DNA of 12,481 nt from an uncultured Helcococcus sp. (GTDB taxonomy: Bacteria > Bacillota > Clostridia > Tissierellales > Peptoniphilaceae): assembly GCA_947253305.1 (NCBI GenBank), contig CAMXYZ010000023.1, positions 1 to 12,481 on the forward strand, written 5' to 3'. Shown here piece by piece: positions 5,516-12,481 of the stretch (positions are counted from its first letter, which is position 1; each line of letters starts with the position of its first letter). The notes beneath the pieces are model-generated. The model was not told the DNA's origin. It searched no databases and saw nothing but the letters and a program-made list of their open reading frames with translations. The translations under genes were made by a program, and so were the position numbers.

Positions 5516-8176
5516 CTATTTTAGTAAGAAATCTTCAATTTTTGTCATCTTAGCTTCTCTGTCTCTTAGTGATTTTTGAGCAGCAGCTAATCTTGAAATT
5601 GGAACTCTAAATGGAGAACATGATACATAGTCTAAACCTAATTCATCACAGAATGCTACTGATGAAGGTTCACCACCGTGCTCACCACAGATACCTAATT
5701 TTAGATCAGGTCTTGCTTTCTTACCTAATTCTACAGCCATTCTCATTAATTTACCAACACCTTTTTGGTCGATTACTTGGAATGGATCTTTTTCGAAGAT
5801 TCCATCATCTAAGTATTGAGATAAGAATTTACCTGCGTCATCTCTTGAGAATCCGTATGTCATTTGTGTTAGGTCATTTGTACCGAATGAGAAGAATTCT
5901 GCAACTTCAGCAATTTCGTCTGCTAATAATGTCGCTCTTGGAATTTCAATCATTGTACCAACATGGTATTTAACTGATTTTCCTGTTTCTTCAAATATTC
6001 TTTCAATTTCTTCAACTATTGATTGTTTTACAACATCTAATTCTCTAGCATCACCTGCTAATGGAATCATAATTTCTGGTTCTACATGAATTCCTTCATC
6101 CTTAATTCTTAAAGCTGCTCTAATTAAAGCTCTTGCTTGCATCTTATAGATTTCAGGGAATGTAATAGCTAATCTTAAACCTCTATGACCAAGCATTGGG
6201 TTTACTTCGTGCAATTCATCGATTGCTTTTCTTTGTTCTAGGATTGTTACACCTAATTCTTCAGCAACTATAGCTATATCTTCATCTGTATGAGGAACGA
6301 ATTCGTGTAGAGGTGGGTCTAGTAGACGAACTGTTGCTGGTAGTCCATTTAGTACTTTGTAGATTTCGTAGAAGTCTTCTTCTTGTACTGGTTCAATCTT
6401 AGCTAAAGCTTTTTCTCTTTGTTCTAATGATTTTGATAAAATCATTTCTCTAACAGCATTAATTCTATCTTCTGCGAAGAACATATGCTCTGTTCTACAT
6501 AAACCGATACCTTCAGCGCCTAAGTCTAAAGCTTGTTGTGCGTCGTGTGGAGTATCAGCATTAGCTCTTACGTCTAATCTTCTGTATTCGTCAGCCCATG
6601 ACATAAATGTTGCAAAATTACCTGATAATTCAGGATCTTTTGTTTCTACTTGACCTAAGTATACTTTACCTGTTGAACCATCTAGTGATATGAAGTCACC
6701 TTCACCCAATATTAAATCTCCAACTCTTAATGTCTTTTCTTTTTCATTAATAAATACTTCGTGAGCACCTGCAACACAACATTTACCCATACCACGAGCA
6801 ACTACTGCAGCGTGAGATGTCATACCGCCACGAGATGTTAAGATACCTTTAGCTGAATCCATACCCTGTAAGTCTTCTGGAGAAGTCTCTGTTCTACATA
6901 AGATTACTGGTTCTTCTTTAGCATTTCTTAACATTGCATCTGTGGCTGTGAATGAAATATAACCTGATGCAGCACCTGGTGATGCATTAAGTCCTTTTGT
7001 TAATAATTTTGCTTTGTCTAATGATTTTTTATCGAATGTTGGGTGTAGTAATTGATCTAATTGTGTAGGTTCAATCATCATCAATGCTTCTTCTTTTGTT
7101 CTTAGACCTTCATTTACTAAATCAACAGCGATATTTACTGCAGCTTCAGCAGTTCTCTTACCATTTCTTGTTTGTAGTATGAATAATACGCCGTCTTCAA
7201 TTGTGAATTCTAAGTCTTGCATATCTCTATAATGATTTTCTAATCTTTGTGCAGTATCATAGAATTCTTTATATACATTAGGCATTTGTTTTTCTAATTC
7301 TGAAATGTGATGTGGAGTTCTAACACCAGCAACAACGTCTTCACCTTGTGCATTCATTAGATATTCACCAAATAGTACATTTTCTCCTGTAGCTGGGTCT
7401 CTTGAGAAAGCAACACCAGTACCTGAATTTTCACCACTATTACCAAATACCATTGATTGTACGTTAACAGCTGTTCCTAAATCGTGAGGAATATTATTTA
7501 ATTTTCTATATAATATAGCTCTATCGTTGTTCCATGAACGGAATACAGCTTCAACAGATTCAAGTAATTGTTGTTTTGGATCTTGTGGGAAAGGTTGTCC
7601 TGTAACTTTCTTATATTCATCTTCAAATCTTACAATAACTTCTTGTAAATCTTCTGGAGATAATTCACTATCCAATTCTACTCCAGCTTTTTCTTTTACA
7701 TCATGCAATATTTCTTCAAATAAAGCACCGTCTATTCCTCTAGTAACATTTGAGAACATTTGAATAAATCTTCTATATGAATCGTAAGCAAATCTTGCAT
7801 TTCCTGTAAATTCAGCTAATCCTTTAACTGACTCATCATTTAGTCCTAAGTTTAATACTGTGTCCATCATGCCTGGTAAAGATACAACTGCACCAGAACG
7901 AACAGAAAATAGTAGTGGGTTTTTATTATCCCCAAATTTTTTACCAATTTTTTCTTCTACTTCAACAATATGTTTTTCTATTTCTTCAACTAAGGTATCC
8001 CATAGTTTTTCATCTTCATTGTAGTATCTTAAACAAGCTTCGGTTGTTACTGTAAAACCATAAGGAACATTAATTCCCAATCTTGTCATTTCTGCAAGGT
8101 TTGCACCTTTACCACCAAGAAGACTTCTCATCTCCTTCTTACCTTCGTCAAAGCCATAGACAAATTTCTTTTCCAT
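5516..8176 (-). CDS. ppdK: Pyruvate, phosphate dikinase
   Basis: An 886-residue cytoplasmic enzyme of standard bacterial PPDK length. It interconverts pyruvate + ATP + phosphate and PEP + AMP + PPi; in anaerobes it can serve PPi-linked glycolysis or PEP formation. N-terminal nucleotide-binding domain about 1-340: FGFD-like YGFDEG start, LLGGKGANLAEM (19-30), RSGA (93-96), PGMMDTVLNLG (101-111), ENSGTGVAFSRDPATGE (249-265). Central phosphohistidine domain about 390-505: SRGGMTSHAAVVARGMG (448-464), with His455 the swivelling phosphate carrier. C-terminal TIM-barrel PEP/pyruvate domain about 520-880: GIGLCRTEHMFF (556-567), GTNDLTQMTYGFSRDD (765-780) and LGICGEHGGEP (827-837) with catalytic Cys830. 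Thr453, two residues before His455, is the position phosphorylated by PPDK regulatory proteins. AAGGAG (8189-8184) precedes the ATG by 7 bases and lies inside the end of the upstream regulator gene, separated by one base from its stop, so the two are likely translationally coupled. No defect is seen. Confidence 0.98.
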   Translation of the reverse strand: MEKKFVYGFDEGKKEMRSLLGGKGANLAEMTRLGINVPYGFTVTTEACLRYYNEDEKLWDTLVEEIEKHIVEVEEKIGKKFGDNKNPLLFSVRSGAVVSLPGMMDTVLNLGLNDESVKGLAEFTGNARFAYDSYRRFIQMFSNVTRGIDGALFEEILHDVKEKAGVELDSELSPEDLQEVIVRFEDEYKKVTGQPFPQDPKQQLLESVEAVFRSWNNDRAILYRKLNNIPHDLGTAVNVQSMVFGNSGENSGTGVAFSRDPATGENVLFGEYLMNAQGEDVVAGVRTPHHISELEKQMPNVYKEFYDTAQRLENHYRDMQDLEFTIEDGVLFILQTRNGKRTAEAAVNIAVDLVNEGLRTKEEALMMIEPTQLDQLLHPTFDKKSLDKAKLLTKGLNASPGAASGYISFTATDAMLRNAKEEPVILCRTETSPEDLQGMDSAKGILTSRGGMTSHAAVVARGMGKCCVAGAHEVFINEKEKTLRVGDLILGEGDFISLDGSTGKVYLGQVETKDPELSGNFATFMSWADEYRRLDVRANADTPHDAQQALDLGAEGIGLCRTEHMFFAEDRINAVREMILSKSLEQREKALAKIEPVQEEDFYEIYKVLNGLPATVRLLDPPLHEFVPHTDEDIAIVAEELGVTILEQRKAIDELHEVNPMLGHRGLRLAITFPEIYKMQARALIRAALRIKDEGIHVEPEIMIPLAGDARELDVVKQSIVEEIERIFEETGKSVKYHVGTMIEIPRATLLADEIAEVAEFFSFGTNDLTQMTYGFSRDDAGKFLSQYLDDGIFEKDPFQVIDQKGVGKLMRMAVELGKKARPDLKLGICGEHGGEPSSVAFCDELGLDYVSCSPFRVPISRLAAAQKSLRDREAKMTKIEDFLLK

Positions 8177-8177
8177 T

Positions 8178-8972
8178 TTAGAACTCCTTCCTTCTATCTA
8201 TGTAATTTTTAATCCTCTCAGATGCCTCTTCAATAGATATATGAGTGACATCAATAGATTTGCAATTTAATTTATCGATAATTGATTTAGAATACTCAAT
8301 TTCATGAACGACTCTATCCAAGCTAGCATATCCTGAATCCATCGGTAGACCAAGAGATTTTAATCTCTCTTTTCTTATATCGACTAATCTTTCAGGTTCC
8401 ATAATTAAAGCAAATATCTTGTCGTTATCAATATCAAATAATTCTTTTGGAATTTCAATTTCAGGAACGAGGGGGATATTTGTCACCCTATATCCATGAT
8501 TTGACATATATATTGATAGGGGAGTTTTGGAAGTTCTCGAAACTCCTATTATAACGATATCTGAATCAACTATAGATTTAGGATTTGATCCATCATCATT
8601 ACTCATAGTAAAATCGACAGGGTTTAATTCTTTACTTTCTTTTAATAAAGTAGCAATATTATGCCCCTTGTTTATTTTGGTAACTATGCTTGCTAGATTA
8701 TTATATGTATTAGCATAAATATCAAGATAAATTATATTATGCTTCCTACATATATTTCTAATATATTCAGACATTTGAACATTCTCGAATGCATAATATA
8801 CTATTTGATTTTCCTGATTAAAATTAATGGCTTTTAATTCATCCATGGATTCAATGTCTTCAAAGTTTTTAACTCTAAACTCATAGTCCTTAGCAAAAAG
8901 TATACCAACTAATATATTTACTAGACTTTTGGAGTTTTTGTCGGACATTATCCAAACATTTTCATTATACAT
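8178..8972 (-). CDS. PPDK regulatory protein, DUF299 kinase/pyrophosphorylase
   Basis: A 264-residue member of the DUF299 family (PDRP/PSRP). These bifunctional proteins inactivate PPDK (or PEP synthase) by ADP-dependent phosphorylation of a Thr next to the catalytic His, and reactivate it by Pi-dependent dephosphorylation that releases PPi. The C-terminal half carries the family hallmarks: DDGSNPKS (126-133), the P-loop-like IIGVSRTSKTPLSIY (141-155), NIPLVPEIEIPKELFDID (165-182), MEPERLVDIRKERLKSLGL (191-209) and the end motif KLNCKSIDVTHISIEEASERI. The N-terminal half is recognisable only weakly; where relatives have an RIEA.EFA-type motif before DDG, this one reads NPVDFTMSN. The frame extends to a TTG at 8984, but that TTG overlaps the GGAG ribosome binding site, so ATG at 8972 is chosen. 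ppdK follows one base after the stop, making PPDK rather than PEP synthase the obvious target. Confidence 0.93.
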   Translation of the reverse strand: MYNENVWIMSDKNSKSLVNILVGILFAKDYEFRVKNFEDIESMDELKAINFNQENQIVYYAFENVQMSEYIRNICRKHNIIYLDIYANTYNNLASIVTKINKGHNIATLLKESKELNPVDFTMSNDDGSNPKSIVDSDIVIIGVSRTSKTPLSIYMSNHGYRVTNIPLVPEIEIPKELFDIDNDKIFALIMEPERLVDIRKERLKSLGLPMDSGYASLDRVVHEIEYSKSIIDKLNCKSIDVTHISIEEASERIKNYIDRRKEF

Positions 8973-8978
8973 TCTTAT

Positions 8979-8982
8979 CTCC
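8979..8982 (-). promoter_or_regulatory. Ribosome binding site that fixes the start of the PPDK regulator
   Basis: GGAG (8982-8979, - strand) lies 6 bases before the ATG at 8972 and overlaps the in-frame TTG at 8984-8982, which therefore cannot be the start. Confidence 0.82.
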
Positions 8983-9003
8983 AAATTAATTTACTATGTT
9001 TTT

Positions 9004-9031
9004 ATTATACCAAATTGAAATAAAATGTCTA
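9004..9031 (-). promoter_or_regulatory. Promoter of the PPDK regulator-ppdK operon
   Basis: On the - strand, TAGACA (9031-9026; 5 of 6 to consensus) and TATAAT (9009-9004; perfect) are 16 bp apart, and the -10 carries a TGG extension. It leaves a leader of about 25 bases. Confidence 0.82.
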
Positions 9032-9180
9032 GTATTTAAGCGAATGAATACCGTTTCATAAGATTATAATCAAAATAGCTATAATTTAGGATAAATGTGA
9101 AAATTTTACGTATGTTAAGGATTTCAGAATTTACATCCATTTTACTGGAATTTATCTTCAACTTTGCACTATTTGTGCTC

Positions 9181-9209
9181 TTGACTTAAATAGCTCTAAA
9201 TAATATAAT
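9181..9209 (+). promoter_or_regulatory. Promoter of the valS-hpt operon
   Basis: TTGACT (9181-9186; 5 of 6) and TATAAT (9204-9209; perfect) are separated by the ideal 17 bp. The predicted leader is only about 43 bases, too short for a T-box, and no T-box core sequence is present. Confidence 0.88.
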
Positions 9210-9247
9210 TATTAGTAAAAATTAAGAGTATTACAATAGGCTTGTCT

Positions 9248-9252
9248 GGAGG
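9248..9252 (+). promoter_or_regulatory. Ribosome binding site that fixes the valS start
   Basis: GGAGG lies 6 bases before the ATG at 9259. The in-frame TTG one codon upstream (9256) would leave only 3 bases, so the ATG is preferred. Confidence 0.88.
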
Positions 9253-9258
9253 AATTTG

Positions 9259-11880
9259 ATGAAAAATTTAGATAAAAATTATAATCCGAAATCATTTGAG
9301 AGTAGATTATATAAAAAATGGGAGGAAGGTAATTATTTCAGAGCTGAAATAGATAAAAGTAAAGAGCCTTTCACTATAGTCATGCCACCACCAAATGTTA
9401 CTGGAAAATTACATATGGGACATGCATTAGTTACAACATTACAAGATATAATTATTAGATGGAAAAGAATGTCTGGATATTCTACACTTTGGGTTCCAGG
9501 AACAGACCATGCAAGCATATCTACAGAAGCGAAAGTTGTTGAAAAGATAACACAGGAAGGTTTTACTAAGCAGGGATTAGGAAGAGAAAAATTCTTAGAA
9601 GAAGCTTGGGATTGGACACATAAATACGGTGGAGAAATCAATAATCAATTAAGAATTATGGGGGCATCTGCTGACTGGTCTAGAGAAGCATTTACACTCG
9701 ATGATCATTTATCAGAAGCTGTAGAAGAAGTATTCGTAAAGATGTACAATGATGGACTTATTTACAGAGGCGAGAGAATAGTAAATTATTGTGTATCTTG
9801 TAGAACTTCCATATCAGATGCGGAAGTAGAACATATAGACAAGCATGGACATCTATATCATTTTAATTACAAATTAAAGGACGAAAATGGATATATAACC
9901 ATAGCCACTACGAGACCAGAAACAATATTGGGAGACTTGGCAGTTGCGGTAGATCCTACAGACGAAAGATACAAAAACTTGATTGGAAAAACTGTAATAG
10001 TTCCTTTTGCAGATAGAGAAGTACCAATAATTGCCGATGATTATGTAGATAAAGAATTTGGTACTGGTGTTGTTAAGATTACACCTTCACATGATCCTAA
10101 TGACTTTGAGATTGGAAAAAGACACGATTTAGGACAATTAATTGTAATTGAAAATGATGGAATAATTTCAGAAGGTTATGGAGAGTTCTCAGGATTAGAT
10201 AGATTCGAAGCTAGAGAACTAATGATTAAAAAAGGTAAAGAATTAGGAATACTAACCAAAATAGAAGATCATGATCATGCAGTAGGACATTGTGAGAGAT
10301 GTGGAACAATAATCGAACCATTAGTTTCAGAACAATGGTTTGTTAAAATGAAAGACCTAGCAAAACCTGCACTAGATGCATATAAGAATGGTGAATTAAA
10401 AATTATACCTGAAAGATTCGGAAAGATATATGTAAATTGGTTAGAAAATATTAGAGACTGGAATATTTCAAGACAATTATATTGGGGGCATAGATTACCA
10501 GTTTACTATACTGAAGATGGTGAAGTAATAGTATCAAAAGAAAAGCCAGATGAAAGTAAATATGGAAAAGTAAGAAGAGATGAAGACACATTAGATACAT
10601 GGTTCTCATCAGCATTATGGCCTTTCTCAACACTAGGATGGCCAGATGAAGATAGTGAAGATTATAAGTATTTCTTTCCAACCGATACTCTAATTACTGG
10701 TTACGATATTATTTTCTTCTGGGTAATTAGAATGGTATTTTCTTCAATATATAATACTGGAAAACTACCATTTAACACAGTTTATCTAAATGGAATCGTA
10801 AGAGATGCGGAAGGCAGAAAAATGTCTAAATCATTGGGTAATGGAGTTGATCCACTCGATGAAATAGAAAAATATGGAACTGATGCTTTAAGATTTAATT
10901 TGGTATCTGGAAATTCACCAGGAAACGATTTTAGATATATTGAAAAAGAAGTAGAAGACAAGAGAAACTTTGCTAATAAATTATGGAATGCTTCAAGATT
11001 TATATTTATGAATATGGAAGACAAAGAATATTCAATAGATAGAGATAAATTGACTATAGAAGATAAATGGATAATTTCAAGAATAAATACATTAGCAAAA
11101 GATATCGATAGATTATTAAATCAATATGAGATAGGGATTGTTGCAACAAATCTATATCAATTTATTTGGTTTGAATTCTGTGATTGGTATATTGAATTTG
11201 TTAAGACTAGACTAAATGGAGAAGAAAAAGATAATGCTATAGCAGTATTATTACATGTACTAGATCAAATACTAAGATTATTGCATCCATATATGCCATT
11301 TATAACAGAAGAAATATATTCATATTTACCAAATAAGGAAGATTTAATTATTGTTGCAGCTTATCCAGTATATGAAGAAGAAGATAATTATGAATGGGAA
11401 GAAAAGGCGATTAGCAAATTAATAGATGCAATTACATCTATTCGAGCACAAAAGAAAGAATTAAACGTTCCTAATAAGACTGAATCAAAATTATATATTT
11501 ATTCTCACAATGAAGAGACAAAGAATATATTTGAAAAATTATCTTCTAATTTGAAGGCATTAGCTTCACTAAGTAGTATTGAAATTTTAGATGAAGAAAA
11601 ACAACTAGAAAATGTAGCGACTATTTTAAATGATGATTATAAATTATTTTTATCACTTGAAGGATTAATTGATTATAAGAAAGAACTTGAAAGGCTTCAA
11701 GATGAGAAGAAGAATTTAATTTCTGAGCTAAAGAGAGCTGAAGGTAAATTAAGCAATGAAAACTTTACTTCAAAAGCTCCAGAAAAATTAGTACAGGCAG
11801 AAAGAGATAAACAGGAAAAATATACTAATTTAATTAAAGAAGTAGAAAAAAGTATAGAAGAAATTAAAGCTAAATTATAA
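9259..11880 (+). CDS. valS: Valine--tRNA ligase
   Basis: An 873-residue class I aminoacyl-tRNA synthetase that charges tRNA-Val with valine in the cytoplasm, of normal length. Seen in order: PPPNVTGKLHMGHAL with the HIGH-type motif HMGH (52-55); the inserted editing domain (about 190-340) with TTRPETILGDLAVAV and GTGVVKITPSHDPND; two CxxC pairs (YCVSC and HCERC) of the zinc-ribbon type found in some ValRS; NWLENIRDWNISRQLYWGHRLPVYY; DTWFSSALWPFSTLGWP; GRKMSKSLGNGVDP with KMSKS at 521-525; an alpha-helical anticodon-binding domain (about 600-740); and a C-terminal coiled-coil arm (about 805-873) rich in Lys and Glu. HMGH followed by these editing and KMSKS contexts distinguishes ValRS from IleRS and LeuRS. 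It is the first gene after a strong promoter and is followed by the second hpt after 22 bases. No T-box leader is found. Confidence 0.98.
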   Translation: MKNLDKNYNPKSFESRLYKKWEEGNYFRAEIDKSKEPFTIVMPPPNVTGKLHMGHALVTTLQDIIIRWKRMSGYSTLWVPGTDHASISTEAKVVEKITQEGFTKQGLGREKFLEEAWDWTHKYGGEINNQLRIMGASADWSREAFTLDDHLSEAVEEVFVKMYNDGLIYRGERIVNYCVSCRTSISDAEVEHIDKHGHLYHFNYKLKDENGYITIATTRPETILGDLAVAVDPTDERYKNLIGKTVIVPFADREVPIIADDYVDKEFGTGVVKITPSHDPNDFEIGKRHDLGQLIVIENDGIISEGYGEFSGLDRFEARELMIKKGKELGILTKIEDHDHAVGHCERCGTIIEPLVSEQWFVKMKDLAKPALDAYKNGELKIIPERFGKIYVNWLENIRDWNISRQLYWGHRLPVYYTEDGEVIVSKEKPDESKYGKVRRDEDTLDTWFSSALWPFSTLGWPDEDSEDYKYFFPTDTLITGYDIIFFWVIRMVFSSIYNTGKLPFNTVYLNGIVRDAEGRKMSKSLGNGVDPLDEIEKYGTDALRFNLVSGNSPGNDFRYIEKEVEDKRNFANKLWNASRFIFMNMEDKEYSIDRDKLTIEDKWIISRINTLAKDIDRLLNQYEIGIVATNLYQFIWFEFCDWYIEFVKTRLNGEEKDNAIAVLLHVLDQILRLLHPYMPFITEEIYSYLPNKEDLIIVAAYPVYEEEDNYEWEEKAISKLIDAITSIRAQKKELNVPNKTESKLYIYSHNEETKNIFEKLSSNLKALASLSSIEILDEEKQLENVATILNDDYKLFLSLEGLIDYKKELERLQDEKKNLISELKRAEGKLSNENFTSKAPEKLVQAERDKQEKYTNLIKEVEKSIEEIKAKL

Positions 11881-11902
11881 TAAATTAGACAAGGAGAAAA
11901 TA

Positions 11903-12430
11903 ATGGGCAAAAGAGAACAATTATTATTTGACGAAAATCACATTAAAAAAGTCGTAAAAAGAATGGGTGAAGAGATAACAAATGCATATGATGGACCGAT
12001 TATCGCAATTTCAATATTGAGAGGCTCATTTGTATTTGCTGCTGATCTTATAAGAGAAATTAAATTACCAGTTAATGTAGACTTCATGACTACATCAAGC
12101 TATGGTGATAATATGGAAACAACAGGTAAGGTGAAAATCTTACATGATACAAGATCAGCGATTGAAGGACAAGATGTTTTAATAATTGATGATATTTGTG
12201 ATTCTGGCTTCACATTAGAGGCAATTGTAAATCATATTAAATTATCAAATCCAAAATCTGTAAGAACAGCAGTATTCTTAGATAAACCAAGTAGAAGAAT
12301 GACCGAACTATACCCAGATTTTGTTGGTGAAACAATCGACGATTTATTCATAGTTGGATATGGATTAAATTATGGAGATTTCTACAGAAATACACCATAT
12401 ATTTTCACATTCGAAGAAGATGATGAATAA
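11903..12430 (+). CDS. hpt: Hypoxanthine phosphoribosyltransferase family protein, second divergent copy
   Basis: A 175-residue type I phosphoribosyltransferase most like hypoxanthine-guanine enzymes. It keeps ISILRGSFVFAADL (36-49), VDFMTTSSYG (59-68), a PRPP-binding signature LIIDDICDSGFT (93-104) and VGYGLNYGDFYRNTPYIF (151-168). Against the copy at 4791-5327 the signature reads IDDICDSG rather than VEDIIDTG, LKG is LRG, and the normally conserved Asp of GYGLDY is Asn156. The two proteins are clearly paralogues rather than a recent duplication. AAGGAG (11891-11896) lies 6 bases before the ATG. It follows valS closely, and its stop overlaps the start of a probable methyltransferase gene (TAATG), so it sits inside an operon. 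Purine salvage is the likely role; base preference may differ from the first copy and cannot be read from the sequence. Confidence 0.9.
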   Translation: MGKREQLLFDENHIKKVVKRMGEEITNAYDGPIIAISILRGSFVFAADLIREIKLPVNVDFMTTSSYGDNMETTGKVKILHDTRSAIEGQDVLIIDDICDSGFTLEAIVNHIKLSNPKSVRTAVFLDKPSRRMTELYPDFVGETIDDLFIVGYGLNYGDFYRNTPYIFTFEEDDE

Positions 12431-12481
12431 TGTATAAAAAGTTTTCAAACCTTTATGATGAATTAGTATTTGATATAGACT
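12430..12481 (+). CDS. Start of a probable class I SAM-dependent methyltransferase (partial, right edge)
   Basis: An ATG overlaps the hpt stop codon by one base (TAATG). It opens a frame that runs to the window end without a stop and begins MYKKFSNLYDELVFDID. The pattern M-Y-x-x-F-x-x-x-Y-D-x-L at the extreme N terminus is typical of YqeM-like SAM-dependent methyltransferases of Firmicutes. Only 17 residues are visible and the SAM-binding GxGxG motif would lie beyond the edge, so this is a reasoned guess. The ribosome binding site is not clear; the overlap suggests translational coupling to hpt. Confidence 0.6.
   Translation, partial: MYKKFSNLYDELVFDID

Noticed and set aside
5611..5973. A 120-residue open frame on the + strand opposite ppdK
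   Set aside because: It is antisense to a fully conserved part of PPDK, with an odd Leu/His/Arg-rich composition and no ribosome binding site.
8973..8984. TTG start for the PPDK regulator at 8984
   Set aside because: The TTG overlaps the GGAG ribosome binding site that serves the ATG at 8972.
9163..9176. Small hairpin GCAC-TATTT-GTGC upstream of the valS promoter
   Set aside because: Only a 4-bp stem, with no T-run and no conserved context.
10451..11024. Open frames on the - strand opposite valS
   Set aside because: They lie inside conserved valS coding sequence and look like shadows of its codon bias.
1..12481. CRISPR arrays, insertion sequences, tRNA or rRNA genes, phage genes
   Set aside because: No regularly spaced repeats, transposase or integrase motifs, or RNA gene signatures were found; the only tandem repeat is inside namZ.

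Overview
The window comes from a low-GC Gram-positive bacterium, most likely an anaerobe or facultative anaerobe of the Firmicutes. The DNA is very AT-rich, arginine is mostly AGA and leucine mostly TTA. Ribosome binding sites are strong GGAGG types and terminators are of the hairpin plus T-run type. One protein carries an NPKTG sortase signal of the kind common in Clostridia/Tissierellia (Peptoniphilaceae-like). The taxonomic call is an inference; no rRNA or other marker is present.

Layout from left to right. (1) The last 45 codons of a Fe/Mn superoxide dismutase, with its terminator (1-191). (2) A cell-wall sugar block on the + strand: a MurR/RpiR-type regulator (261-1112) with its own terminator; a 235-bp intergenic region holding a repeated near-palindrome and a weak candidate promoter; mupG (DUF871/GH170, 1348-2421); and a large DUF1343/GH171 NamZ-type exo-muramidase (2456-4747). 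The NamZ protein has a signal peptide, a FIVAR-like helical module, a Pro-Glu repeat stalk and a sortase anchor. (3) A bidirectional terminator, then, on the - strand, hypoxanthine phosphoribosyltransferase hpt (4791-5327). (4) A - strand operon read right to left: a DUF299 PPDK regulatory kinase/pyrophosphorylase (8178-8972) directly followed by pyruvate phosphate dikinase ppdK (5516-8176), closed by a strong terminator. (5) A divergent promoter region (8973-9258), then a + strand run of valS (9259-11880), a second, divergent hpt paralogue (11903-12430) and the start of a probable SAM methyltransferase that runs off the right edge.

How the genes fit together. The regulator, MupG and NamZ form a plausible peptidoglycan amino-sugar salvage set. 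NamZ would release MurNAc from glycan ends at the cell surface, and MupG would split phosphorylated MurNAc-GlcNAc in the cytoplasm. The matching transporter (MurP) and etherase (MurQ) are not in this window. The DUF299 protein and PPDK form an enzyme-regulator pair whose expected target threonine and catalytic histidine are both visible in PPDK. The two hpt genes serve purine salvage, but the second differs at normally conserved positions and may differ in specificity.

Most of the window is recognisable housekeeping. The part most worth a second look is the surface-anchored NamZ with its candidate regulatory region.
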